From: Aquimarina sp042434915
GTDB lineage: Bacteria > Bacteroidota > Bacteroidia > Flavobacteriales > Flavobacteriaceae
Direction: 5' to 3'
NCBI RefSeq assembly: GCF_042434915.1
Contig: NZ_CP170198.1
Location: forward strand, 496,001 to 560,000
DNA: 64,000 nt
The notes beneath the pieces are model-generated. The model saw nothing but the letters and a program-made list of their open reading frames with translations. It did not search any database and was not told the DNA's origin. The position numbers were made by a program, and so were the translations under genes. Of the stretch, positions 26,738 to 39,438 are shown in pieces; the stretch's first letter is position 1, and each line of letters begins with the position of its first letter.

Positions 26738-28684
26738 TTATACGTTAAACGGTTTGAGCGTTTTTTTTATTTCTTCAGAAAGTAGTTTAGAAAATTCTGA
26801 AACCATCATAGTTCCCAAATCTTCACCACCATGTTTTCTAACAGAAATAGTGCCATTTTCTTCTTCTTGCTCCCCTATAATTATAATATAAGGAATTTTA
26901 TTCATCTCAGCCTCTCTGATTTTTTTACCAATCGTTTCGTTTCGATGATCTGCAAGGGCGCGAATTTCGTCATTTTCTAACAAATTTAAAACTTTTTCGG
27001 CGTATTTTTCATATTTCTCACTGATAGAGAGTATAATAGCCTGTTCTGGCATTAACCAAAGCGGAAAATTTCCGGCTGTGTGCTCCAAAAGGATAGCAAT
27101 AAAACGTTCCATACTTCCAAACGGAGCACGATGTATCATTACTGGACGGTGCATTTCATTATCACTTCCTTTATAGGTTAAATCAAATCGCTCTGGTAGA
27201 TTATAGTCAACTTGTATCGTTCCTAGTTGCCAACTTCTTCCTAGCGCATCTTTTACCATAAAATCTAGTTTCGGCCCATAAAAAGCAGCTTCACCAGTTT
27301 CAATCACATAATCAAGTCCTTTATCATTGGCAGCATTGATGATTGCATTTTCGGCTTTTTCCCAATTATCTAAAGCACCTATATACTTCTCTGGGTTTTC
27401 TGGATCTCTCACCGACACTTGTGCGGTAAAGTTCTCAAAACCTAAAGAGCCAAATACGTAAAGTACAAGGTCAATAACTTTCTTAAACTCTTCGTCAAGT
27501 TGATCTGGCGTACAAAATATATGCGCATCATCTTGAGTAAATCCTCGTACTCTTGTCAATCCATGTAACTCACCACTTTGTTCGTATCGATACACGGTTC
27601 CAAACTCTGCATAGCGCTTAGGGAGGTCTCTATAGGACCAAGGACCGCTATTATAGATCTCGCAGTGATGCGGACAGTTCATTGGTTTTAATAAAAACTC
27701 TTCTCCTTCAGCCGGAGTTGCAATTGGTTGAAAACTGTCTTCTCCGTATTTTTCATAATGGCCAGAGGTGACATATAATTCTTTTTGACCAATATGTGGA
27801 GTAATTACCATTTCATATCCGGCTTTTTTCTGCGCTTTCTTTAAAAATTGTTCCAAACGTTCTCGTAGGGCAGCACCTTTTGGTAACCATAAAGGTAATC
27901 CTTGACCAACTTTTTTTGAAAACGTAAAAAACTGCAATTCTTTCCCAAGTTTTCTATGATCTCTCTTTTTTGCCTCTTCAAGAAGTTCTAGATACTCTTT
28001 TAATTCTTTTTGTTTAGGGAACGAGGTTCCATATACTCTGGTTAACTGTGGGTTGTTTTCATTTCCTCGCCAATAAGCTCCAGCAACACTCATAATTTTC
28101 ACAGCCTTAATAAGTCCTGTATTAGGGATGTGTCCTCCACGACATAAATCCGAAAAAGTATCATGATCACAAAAGGTTATCGTACCATCCTCTAGATTTT
28201 CGATTAACTCTACTTTATATGTATTGTCCTCCTTACGATATTTTTCCAAAGCAGCTGCTTTAGAAACTGATCGCATAGTAAACTTGTGTTTACCGCGGGC
28301 AATTTCTAGCATCTTCTTTTCAATAGTAGGAAAATCTTTTTCCGAAATAGTTTGATCTCCCAGATCAACATCATAATAAAATCCATCTTCGATAGCGGGA
28401 CCAATAGAGAGCTTAACACCAGGATAGAGTTCTTCTAATGCCTGTGCTAAAACGTGAGAAGTAGAGTGGCGAAATGCTGTTTTACCCTCATTATCTTTCC
28501 AAGTATATAGAATCAAATTACCATCGGTGGTCAGTTTTGTGGAGGTTTCTATAATAGAATCGTTGAATTTTGCAGAAATTACGTTTCTAGCAAAACCTTC
28601 ACTAATGTCTTTAGCAACTTCCATAGCGGTAATTCCGCTTTCGTATGCCCTAACCGAGCCATCTGGCAATGTAATATTTATCAT
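26738..28684 (-). CDS. thrS: Threonyl-tRNA synthetase
   Basis: 648 residues, the usual length. It charges tRNA-Thr. The N-terminal TGS domain (MINITLPDGSVRAYESG) is followed by the editing domain with FRHSTSHVLAQAL and RGGHIPNTG. The class II catalytic core contains PMNCPHHC with a zinc-ligand Cys, DLPKRYAEFGTVYRYE, and RGFTQDDAHIFC. The anticodon-binding domain is C-terminal. First gene of the thrS-infC-rpmI-rplT operon, with a well-formed promoter just upstream. Confidence 0.98.
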   Translation of the reverse strand: MINITLPDGSVRAYESGITAMEVAKDISEGFARNVISAKFNDSIIETSTKLTTDGNLILYTWKDNEGKTAFRHSTSHVLAQALEELYPGVKLSIGPAIEDGFYYDVDLGDQTISEKDFPTIEKKMLEIARGKHKFTMRSVSKAAALEKYRKEDNTYKVELIENLEDGTITFCDHDTFSDLCRGGHIPNTGLIKAVKIMSVAGAYWRGNENNPQLTRVYGTSFPKQKELKEYLELLEEAKKRDHRKLGKELQFFTFSKKVGQGLPLWLPKGAALRERLEQFLKKAQKKAGYEMVITPHIGQKELYVTSGHYEKYGEDSFQPIATPAEGEEFLLKPMNCPHHCEIYNSGPWSYRDLPKRYAEFGTVYRYEQSGELHGLTRVRGFTQDDAHIFCTPDQLDEEFKKVIDLVLYVFGSLGFENFTAQVSVRDPENPEKYIGALDNWEKAENAIINAANDKGLDYVIETGEAAFYGPKLDFMVKDALGRSWQLGTIQVDYNLPERFDLTYKGSDNEMHRPVMIHRAPFGSMERFIAILLEHTAGNFPLWLMPEQAIILSISEKYEKYAEKVLNLLENDEIRALADHRNETIGKKIREAEMNKIPYIIIIGEQEEENGTISVRKHGGEDLGTMMVSEFSKLLSEEIKKTLKPFNV

Positions 28685-28703
28685 GTATAGTTAATTAAAG
28701 CAA

Positions 28704-28734
28704 CAAAGATAGCACGATAATAAAATCCATACAA
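28704..28734 (-). promoter_or_regulatory. Promoter of the thrS operon
   Basis: On the minus strand, TTG (28732-28734), 20 bases, then TATCTTTG (28704-28711), an exact -7 match. The expected start of transcription is about 15 bases before the thrS ATG. Confidence 0.65.
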
Positions 28735-28792
28735 TAATATATAGGACAATAATAGGTGTAAATTGTTATTTCTTTTCTGAAACAAGGTTTTT

Positions 28793-28876
28793 CTGGCCCC
28801 ATTTCGCGCTATTAGTTACAATTCCTCGCAAAAGCTGCGGGATTTTCACGGCTATCGCGGGTGCGGTTTAAAGTAA
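28793..28876. repeat. GC-rich intergenic island, candidate dispersed repeat
   Basis: A block far richer in G+C than its surroundings (from GGCCCCATTTCGCGC to CGCGGGTGCGG). It contains a small hairpin, CTCGCA / TGCGGG. It encodes no protein and is not a tRNA. It resembles multi-copy intergenic elements of Flavobacteriia from memory; only one copy is in this window. Confidence 0.4.
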
Positions 28877-29008
28877 TAGTAAAGAGTAAGAGTGATCTAT
28901 ATTTAAAGCGTTATAAGTCCTATAATAGGGATAGGTGAAAAAAGCATGATTTAACAATAAGATAACCAAACCGTTACAAAAAAGTTAAAATATTTTCAAG
29001 AAAAGCAC

Positions 29009-29038
29009 TTGTTGTATTGCAAAAGGGTCGTATGTTTG
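29009..29038 (+). promoter_or_regulatory. rRNA promoter P1
   Basis: TTG (29009-29011), 19 bases, TATGTTTG (29031-29038). Followed by CACCCGCAAAACGGG. Confidence 0.85.
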
Positions 29039-29146
29039 CACCCGCAAAACGGGCTAACTGTTGAGCGATCGTTCATAGAAAAAGAGTAGAGTTTCTAAAG
29101 AGTTTTAAAGGAGGCAAAAATTTCTAAAAAAACTTTAAAAAAAAGC

Positions 29147-29176
29147 TTTTCATAATAAAAAAGGTTTGTATGTTTG
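29147..29176 (+). promoter_or_regulatory. rRNA promoter P2
   Basis: TTT in place of TTG at 29147-29149, 19 bases, TATGTTTG (29169-29176). An A-rich tract containing AACTTTAAAA lies upstream, like an UP element. Confidence 0.75.
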
Positions 29177-29283
29177 CACCCCGCAAAACAGGGTTAGTAG
29201 ATGCGGCTAAAGTTCATAGAAAAGTATTGTTTTTAGAGTTTATTTCGAAGAAAAAAATAATTTCAAAAAACTTTCAAAAACAC

Positions 29284-29313
29284 TTGACAGAATAGAAAAA
29301 GGTTGTATGTTTG
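29284..29313 (+). promoter_or_regulatory. rRNA promoter P3
   Basis: TTG (29284-29286), 19 bases, TATGTTTG (29306-29313). AAAAAACTTTCAAAAAC lies directly upstream. Confidence 0.85.
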
Positions 29314-29397
29314 CAGCCGCAAAACGACAAGAAGTTTTGCAGATGTTCTAGAGAGTTTTTGAGGTCTTTATAAAACTAAAAAAAACTTTAAAAAAGC

Positions 29398-29427
29398 TTG
29401 CTAGTGTAAATAAAGGTTGTATATTTG
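29398..29427 (+). promoter_or_regulatory. rRNA promoter P4
   Basis: TTG (29398-29400), 19 bases, TATATTTG (29420-29427). AAAAAACTTTAAAAAAGC lies directly upstream. Confidence 0.85.
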
Positions 29428-29561
29428 CAGCCGCTTAGACAAACAAGCAAACGTTCATAATCATTAAGATACTGCAATAGGGCAGAAATTTAAAGAGGTT
29501 CGACTCCTTACTCTTAAACAAGAATTGCTAGCGATGAAGATTGCTTTAGTAATTAGAGAAA

Positions 29562-29579
29562 GTTCATAGACATATTGAT
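29562..29579 (+). promoter_or_regulatory. boxA-like antitermination element before 16S
   Basis: GTTCATAGACATATTGAT in the 16S leader. It matches the element before 23S at 17 of 18 positions and resembles the rRNA boxA core. A small hairpin (AGCGAT / ATTGCT, 29530-29545) lies just upstream. Confidence 0.55.
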
Positions 29580-29708
29580 TGACAGCGCGTTTTACGATTT
29601 AATCTTTCGGGATTAGGTTGTAGAAGCAAACAAAGAATTAAGACTAGAAAGTCATACTTGAGATTACGATAAATTCCGGTGTTGTTTTTAGATAATATTT
29701 AAAGATAC

Positions 29709-31233
<1,525 letters not shown>

Positions 31234-31420
31234 TAGAGATTTATGCGCTAGCCTAGCTAGTTGTATAGATTAAATTCAATATCGGAAGTATTCTCAAAGA
31301 GTATTTTTTAGTCTTAATTGCTGTTAATTAATTATTTAGAATTGAGATTTTAGATAGTAGAATTGAATAATGTTTAAGTTGTTCATATCTCAATACTAAG
31401 GTTCTCAGTACTAGTTAACG

Positions 31421-31494
31421 AGTCTCATAGCTCAGCTGGTTAGAGCGCTACACTGATAATGTAGAGGTCGGCAGTTCGAGTCTGCCTGAGACTA
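31421..31494 (+). tRNA. tRNA-Ile (GAT)
   Basis: 74 bases folding into a full cloverleaf: acceptor AGTCTCA / TGAGACT, D arm GCTC...GAGC, anticodon stem CTACA / TGTAG with loop CTGATAA (anticodon GAT), T arm GGCAG TTCGAGT CTGCC. CCA is not encoded. Located in the 16S-23S spacer. Confidence 0.98.
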
Positions 31495-31614
31495 CAAATA
31501 AGTTGAAATACTTATACGTTCATACAAAGAAATATTGAAAAGGAAATTTTAGAAGTTGAGAATTGAGTACTTCGTAATTGTTAATTCTGGATTCGAGATT
31601 CTGGATTTCATTAT

Positions 31615-31691
31615 GGGGGATTAGCTCAGCTGGCTAGAGCGCCTGCCTTGCACGCAGGAGGTCATCGGTTCGACTCCGATATTCTCCACCA
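31615..31691 (+). tRNA. tRNA-Ala (TGC)
   Basis: 77 bases including an encoded CCA. Acceptor GGGGGAT / ATTCTCC (two G-U pairs), anticodon stem CCTGC / GCAGG with loop CTTGCAC (anticodon TGC), T arm ATCGG TTCGACT CCGAT. Second tRNA of the 16S-23S spacer. Confidence 0.98.
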
Positions 31692-31761
31692 GGTAGCACC
31701 TGGAGGCAATTATGAAAATTGTTTGAGAGTGCTACACGAATTTCACTGATAATTTTTATCG

Positions 31762-31794
31762 GTGGCGATTCGCCACGTTCATTGACATATTGAT
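31762..31794 (+). promoter_or_regulatory. Hairpin plus boxA-like element before 23S
   Basis: GTGGCG ATT CGCCAC hairpin (31762-31776), directly followed by GTTCATTGACATATTGAT (31777-31794). The second part repeats the 16S leader element with one change. The layout recalls a boxB-boxA antitermination site. Confidence 0.55.
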
Positions 31795-31906
31795 CAAATA
31801 CATACGAGCATCACAGTAAGATGTGATGACAAAAAAGAGTAAAAGGTTACTAATTGATTTATTAATTAGTAATTATATTAAATAAAAGAGCAAGTTAAAG
31901 CAAAAC

Positions 31907-34740
<2,834 letters not shown>

Positions 34741-34742
34741 CC

Positions 34743-34766
34743 CCCCGGTTTTTTACGAAATCGGGG
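34743..34766 (+). other. Hairpin in the 23S-5S spacer
   Basis: CCCCGGTTT / AAATCGGGG (9 bp with one G-U), 6-base loop, directly after the 23S 3' end. Probably a processing or stabilising structure rather than a terminator, since 5S follows. Confidence 0.5.
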
Positions 34767-34892
34767 TGGTAAATTGCTTTACTTACACATTTATTTATAT
34801 ACTTTACCTCGTATTTATTTGATCTATATGTTAAGATATATCGTTAGCATACCTTAGCTAACACTACCCGACCCTAGGTCTGGTAACAATTT

Positions 34893-34997
<105 letters not shown>

Positions 34998-35002
34998 TCT
35001 TG

Positions 35003-35035
35003 AAACCCTTCATCAATCGATGAAGGGTTTTTTTT
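35003..35035 (+). terminator. rRNA operon terminator
   Basis: Perfect 12-bp stem AAACCCTTCATC / GATGAAGGGTTT with loop AATC, running into eight T residues. It begins 6 bases after 5S and lies between the rRNA operon and the convergent dnaE gene. Confidence 0.95.
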
Positions 35036-35098
35036 ATATACCAAAATGAAATATTTTTTTAAAATAAACTTCTTATGGGATAAATCCATAAGTTGTAT

Positions 35099-38059
35099 TT
35101 ATGCATAGCGTGGATCTTGAATGTAATCTTGTTTGATTATTTTAGATAGCTCAATACTCAAAAACTCAAATTCACTCACTACTTTTCCTATCATATAATA
35201 GATACCTTTGTACCGTAATGTATATTTTGCTGCTACAGGAGGAAACATCACAGTGTCAAACAATGCTCCATATTGATCTAAAAACGTTCCAAACACCATC
35301 GCATTACCGTTATGAGTTTTTGTGTTTTTAACACTGATAAGGTATCCGTAGATAGTTATAGTTTTGTTTAGATAACGAGATAAATCTTTGGCTCCATTTT
35401 TATCTTTTATGGGATTACTAAGTAAAGGATAATAACCACACAATGGAAAACCAAAAGATTCAATTTGTTGAAAGGCTATTTCTAGAGGTGATCTATCAAA
35501 CTTTGGAAGAGTATAAGTAGATTTTTTTTCAGTAAAAAGTACAGGTTGGAGAGGTTGTTCAGGATGAAAACCATTTAACTTAAAGTGTGCCTCCCATAAT
35601 AGCTCATGAACGTTTTTAAATGTAAATCTAAAAGCATCTATTTTAATTAAAATAGAAAGTTGCTCTACACTAATGGCAACTCGCTCAATAAAATTTTCTA
35701 ATGATTTATAAGGGCCCTTTTGTACACGATTTTCGAGTATTAATTCTGATGTTTTAGTATCTAAATCCCTAAGAAGTGAAAATCCTAGGAAGATAGTTGT
35801 GTTACGTAGTATATGATCATAGTGGCTTGTATTTATGCAAGGAGGAAGTATGGTAGCTCCTAACATTTTGGCTTCATGAAGATATATTTCTGGACGATAA
35901 AACCCACCTCCATTATTTAATGTAGCAACCAAATATTCTAGAGGAAAATAGGCTTTTAAAAACAAGCTTTGATAACTTTCTATTGCGTAGGATGCAGAGT
36001 GTCCTTTTGGAAATGCATAACCTGCAAAACTGGCAACTTGATCCCAAATTTCGGCAATTAATGATGTTTCATAACCTTCTTTTGTACAGTTTTCAAAGAA
36101 TTTTGTTTGTACGTCTTTAAACTCTTTACGTGACCTATACTTACCACTCATCCCACGTCTCAAAATATCAGCTTCGTCGAGCGTTAGTTTTGCAAATATA
36201 TGTGCAACTTTTATGACATCTTCTTGATATACCATGATACCGTGGGTATTTTTCATCAAATCGAGCATAATAGGATGTGATTTATCTTTGCGAGAAGGAT
36301 CGTGTTCACGTAATATATATTCACGCATCATACCACTTTTGGCAACACCTGGTCGTATAATTGAACTAGCGGCTACTAATCCTAAGTAATTATCGGTTTT
36401 TAATTTACTTAAGAGCATGCGCATAGCAGGTGATTCTACATAGAAACATCCCATGCATCGCGCTTCTCGAATTAAGGCATTTACATTAGGGTCTGTTTTG
36501 AAATCTTTGATATTATGAATATCGATTGGAGGATGATCAGGTTGGTTGTATTTAATAATATTAAGAGCGTCTTTTATTTTTGCCAAACCTCGTTGTCCTA
36601 AGATATCAAATTTATACAATCCTAAATCTTCTGCAATGAGCATATCGTACTGTACGGTAGGGAATCCTTTGGGGGGTAAGTTTGTAGCAGAATAATAGTG
36701 TAATGGAGCATCACTAATTAAAATTCCGCTAGAGTGTATACTTACATAGTTAGGCATACCTTCTATAAGCTTGCCGTACAATAGAACTAGTTTGCTAATA
36801 TGATCTAAATCATTAGGTTGATATGCGCCTGTACTCAATTTATCAATTTCGAATTTGGGTAAACCAAACACCTTACCTAATTCTCTAACAACACCTTTGT
36901 ATTGAAAAGTGATATAGGTTCCCATAAGTGCTACATTATCAAAGGTGTCAAAGATAAATTGGGTGATGTCCTGTCGGTCTTTCCAAGAGAAATCAATATC
37001 AAAGTCTGGTGGACTGGTACGATGGGTGTTTATAAAGCGCTCAAAGTATAGATCTAACTCTATAGGATCTACATCTGTAATTCTCAATATATAGGCTACA
37101 ATGCTATTAGCACCACTACCGCGACCTACATAATAATAGCCTTTTTGCCTAGCATAGGTAATGATTCTCCAATTAATTAAGAAATAGGACACAAATTGCA
37201 TTTGAGTGATCATTTTGAGTTCTTTTTCTATTCTATCGAGTACTTGCTTATCAGGCTTCTTATAGCGATATGCGAGTCCTTCTTGGCAAAGCTTTTGTAA
37301 CAATATTTGATCTTTTTGTAGATCACCAGTATAAGTACGTTGATTCAAGGATGGTTTATTTTTTGAGAAGTTGAAATCAATACTACAAGATTTAATAAGT
37401 GTTTGGGTATTTTTAAGTATATGTTTAAAGTCACTGTATTTTTCTACCAAAGTATCAAGGGGTATCATTTTTTCTGAAAAACAGGCTTGTTGTTTAATAG
37501 GAAGTTTGCTAAGCAGTACATTATTATCGATTGCACGTAAGAGGCGATGCGCGTTAAAGTCTTTTTTAGATCTAAAAGTTACTGGCTGTAGTACGACGAG
37601 TTTATGGGTATGTATTCTTATTTTAGAAAACTTTAGTTTGTTTATATCTTTGATCGCGATACCTATATATTCATGTGGATCAAAGTTTTGTTTGTTAAGT
37701 TTATGTGCTTGCTCAAAAGGATAAATAATATATGCATTGTTAAATGTAGGGGCTTGTGAAGGGAAATCAAGTTTGTAGTGTAGGTGATGAGATAAGTAGT
37801 CATTAAGTTCTTTATAACCTTCATTATTTTTAGCAATACCTATATACAGTGGTTGGTGGTGGTTTCTAAAATCAATTCCTACTACAGGTTGAATTCCATT
37901 TTCTTTGGCTTTACGTACAAAATTAAGGCAACCTGAGGTGTTGTTAATATCGGTTAAAGCTATATGATTTACTTTATTTTCTTTGGCTAATTCTAATAAA
38001 GCAGTTTCAGAAAAAGTTCCGAATCGCAAACTGAAGTAGGAGTGACAATTGAGGTACAT
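35099..38059 (-). CDS. dnaE: DNA polymerase III alpha subunit, short second-copy (error-prone type)
   Basis: 986 residues. An N-terminal PHP domain starts with NCHSYFSLRFGT; the usual HxH is HxY, so metal binding there is probably impaired. The C-family polymerase core has VGRGSGANSIVAYIL (312-326) and the catalytic aspartates in PDFDIDF (351-357). A helix-hairpin-helix region and a C-terminal OB fold (TITIYGYLISVKNTKTHNG) follow. It is shorter than E. coli DnaE (1160) and lacks a tau-binding tail; Bacteroidota replicative DnaE is normally about 1400 or more residues. Position behind dinB suggests a damage-tolerance role like DnaE2. Confidence 0.92.
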   Translation of the reverse strand: MYLNCHSYFSLRFGTFSETALLELAKENKVNHIALTDINNTSGCLNFVRKAKENGIQPVVGIDFRNHHQPLYIGIAKNNEGYKELNDYLSHHLHYKLDFPSQAPTFNNAYIIYPFEQAHKLNKQNFDPHEYIGIAIKDINKLKFSKIRIHTHKLVVLQPVTFRSKKDFNAHRLLRAIDNNVLLSKLPIKQQACFSEKMIPLDTLVEKYSDFKHILKNTQTLIKSCSIDFNFSKNKPSLNQRTYTGDLQKDQILLQKLCQEGLAYRYKKPDKQVLDRIEKELKMITQMQFVSYFLINWRIITYARQKGYYYVGRGSGANSIVAYILRITDVDPIELDLYFERFINTHRTSPPDFDIDFSWKDRQDITQFIFDTFDNVALMGTYITFQYKGVVRELGKVFGLPKFEIDKLSTGAYQPNDLDHISKLVLLYGKLIEGMPNYVSIHSSGILISDAPLHYYSATNLPPKGFPTVQYDMLIAEDLGLYKFDILGQRGLAKIKDALNIIKYNQPDHPPIDIHNIKDFKTDPNVNALIREARCMGCFYVESPAMRMLLSKLKTDNYLGLVAASSIIRPGVAKSGMMREYILREHDPSRKDKSHPIMLDLMKNTHGIMVYQEDVIKVAHIFAKLTLDEADILRRGMSGKYRSRKEFKDVQTKFFENCTKEGYETSLIAEIWDQVASFAGYAFPKGHSASYAIESYQSLFLKAYFPLEYLVATLNNGGGFYRPEIYLHEAKMLGATILPPCINTSHYDHILRNTTIFLGFSLLRDLDTKTSELILENRVQKGPYKSLENFIERVAISVEQLSILIKIDAFRFTFKNVHELLWEAHFKLNGFHPEQPLQPVLFTEKKSTYTLPKFDRSPLEIAFQQIESFGFPLCGYYPLLSNPIKDKNGAKDLSRYLNKTITIYGYLISVKNTKTHNGNAMVFGTFLDQYGALFDTVMFPPVAAKYTLRYKGIYYMIGKVVSEFEFLSIELSKIIKQDYIQDPRYA

Positions 38060-38074
38060 AATTTGGTGTTCTTA

Positions 38075-38141
38075 ATGAGCGTGAGGGATAGTAGCAAGCT
38101 ACCATGTAGCGCGTATAGCCTGACCCAAAGGGACACGCCCA
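38075..38141. repeat. GC-rich island between dinB and dnaE, candidate dispersed repeat
   Basis: Contains GTAGC / GCTAC and CCCAAAGGGACACGCCC. It is unusually GC-rich compared with the flanking AT-rich sequence and non-coding. It resembles, from memory, intergenic elements found in many flavobacteria. Confidence 0.35.
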
Positions 38142-38146
38142 ATTAA

Positions 38147-39358
38147 TTATTGTTTTCTATGAGCCAAGACAATAGGGGGTTGACCATTAAATGGATTTTG
38201 CATACGACCAATAGTTTTTGATCCCATTGCTACTGCTCGAATCACACTACGATCTCCGTATTGACTCCTGATGTGATCTAGGGCCTTATAGAGATTAAGT
38301 TGTTTTTCATCATCTTCGAATAAGTTAATTTGATAGTTACCATTGACTAAATGACTAAATCTAATCCCGATTAGACGAACGAGTAACCGTTTTTGATATA
38401 GTTTTTCAAAAAGTTCAATAATTTTAGGGATAAGTAAATGATCTGCGCTGGTATAGGGGATTTTGAGTTGTTTTGAATAGGTATTAAAATCGGAGTAGCG
38501 AATTTTAACGGTTATGCAGGCGGTCAACTTGTTACCGCGACGTAATTGATAGGCTAAATTTTCTGTCATGGCTATCAGCAAATTTTTTAATTTGTATACA
38601 TCGATAGTATCTTTATCAAAAGTACGCTCTGTCGATATAGATTTACGCTCTGAAAACGCTATAACGGGTGTATCATCTATGCCATTGGCGCGTTTCCAGA
38701 TAGTATAACCATTAGCTCCCAGAACACGCTTCATAACATCTACAGGCATGTCTTGAATTGTTTTTACATATTTGACTCCTAGGCCTCTAAGGGTTTGATA
38801 TGTTTTATCACCAACCATAGGTATTTTTTTTATGGACAAGGGAGCCAAAAAAGGCTTTTCTGTGCCAAAATTTATCATTAATTGACTGTTAGGTTTTGCT
38901 TCATTGGTTGCTACTTTTGATACTACTTTATTAGTAGAGAGACCAAAAGAAATGGGGAGTCCTGTTTCTGCTATTACTTTTTGTCGAAGTTCTTTGGCGT
39001 AATCGAAACAACCAAAAAATCGATCCATCCCTGACAAGTCTGCATAGAATTCATCAATGCTAGATTTTTCAAGTACAGGTACTTGTTCTTTAATTATTTC
39101 GGTAACGATGTTAGAATAGTTACTGTAGGTTCCTGCATTCCCTTTAATAACTACAGCCTCGGGACATAGTTCTTTTGCAGTTTTCATAGGCATACCAGAA
39201 TGTACACCAAAAGTACGAGTCTCGTAGCTACAGGCTGCTACAACGCCTCGATCACTTATTCCTCCTACTAATAGAGGTTTGTGCTGTAGCGAACTGTTTA
39301 TAAGTCGCTCAACAGATACATAAAATGTGTCTAAATCAAGATGTAGAATTGTTCTCAA
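38147..39358 (-). CDS. dinB: DNA polymerase IV (Y family, DinB)
   Basis: 403 residues. Translesion polymerase. Palm residues are Asp8 in LHLDLDTFY and Asp102-Glu103 in SSIDEFYADLSG. The thumb and little-finger domains follow, and QINLF near residue 345 matches the beta-clamp binding consensus. The start is TTG (MRTILHLD); a stop lies two codons upstream and no ATG fits, so TTG is the only reasonable start. It precedes the second-copy dnaE by 87 bases, and a palindromic operator-like site covers its promoter. Confidence 0.95.
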   Translation of the reverse strand: MRTILHLDLDTFYVSVERLINSSLQHKPLLVGGISDRGVVAACSYETRTFGVHSGMPMKTAKELCPEAVVIKGNAGTYSNYSNIVTEIIKEQVPVLEKSSIDEFYADLSGMDRFFGCFDYAKELRQKVIAETGLPISFGLSTNKVVSKVATNEAKPNSQLMINFGTEKPFLAPLSIKKIPMVGDKTYQTLRGLGVKYVKTIQDMPVDVMKRVLGANGYTIWKRANGIDDTPVIAFSERKSISTERTFDKDTIDVYKLKNLLIAMTENLAYQLRRGNKLTACITVKIRYSDFNTYSKQLKIPYTSADHLLIPKIIELFEKLYQKRLLVRLIGIRFSHLVNGNYQINLFEDDEKQLNLYKALDHIRSQYGDRSVIRAVAMGSKTIGRMQNPFNGQPPIVLAHRKQ

Positions 39359-39369
39359 ATTTTACTTAT

Positions 39370-39401
39370 TGGAATTATTCCAAAATTATGGAATTATTCC
39401 A
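39370..39401. promoter_or_regulatory. Twin palindromic operator in front of dinB
   Basis: Two identical 13-base palindromes TGGAATTATTCCA at 39370-39382 and 39389-39401, centres 19 bases apart. They sit inside a larger near-palindrome that begins and ends with CTTATTGG / CCAATAAG. The dinB -7 element lies between and partly over them, as expected for a repressor site. Confidence 0.7.
39381..39388 (-). promoter_or_regulatory. dinB -7 element between the palindromes
   Basis: Minus strand reads TAATTTTG, an exact TAnnTTTG match. Expected transcription start is near 39376, inside the promoter-proximal palindrome, about 17 bases before the TTG start codon. Confidence 0.6.
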
Positions 39402-39438
39402 ATAAGTAGCTACATTTATTTAAAAAGTTATGCACAAA

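Larger units (their letters stand above)
28685..29708. other. 1-kb control region between thrS and the rRNA operon
   Basis: No protein gene. From left to right: the divergent thrS promoter, the GC-rich island at 28793-28876, an AT-rich stretch with a CCTA/TAGG palindrome near 28919, four tandem rRNA promoters (29009-29427) and a 280-base leader with a boxA-like element before 16S. Confidence 0.8.

Noticed and set aside
28704..29500. Tandem repeats in the rRNA upstream region as a CRISPR-like array
   Set aside because: Repeats are diverged, differ in length, and are explained by promoter motifs; no cas genes are present.
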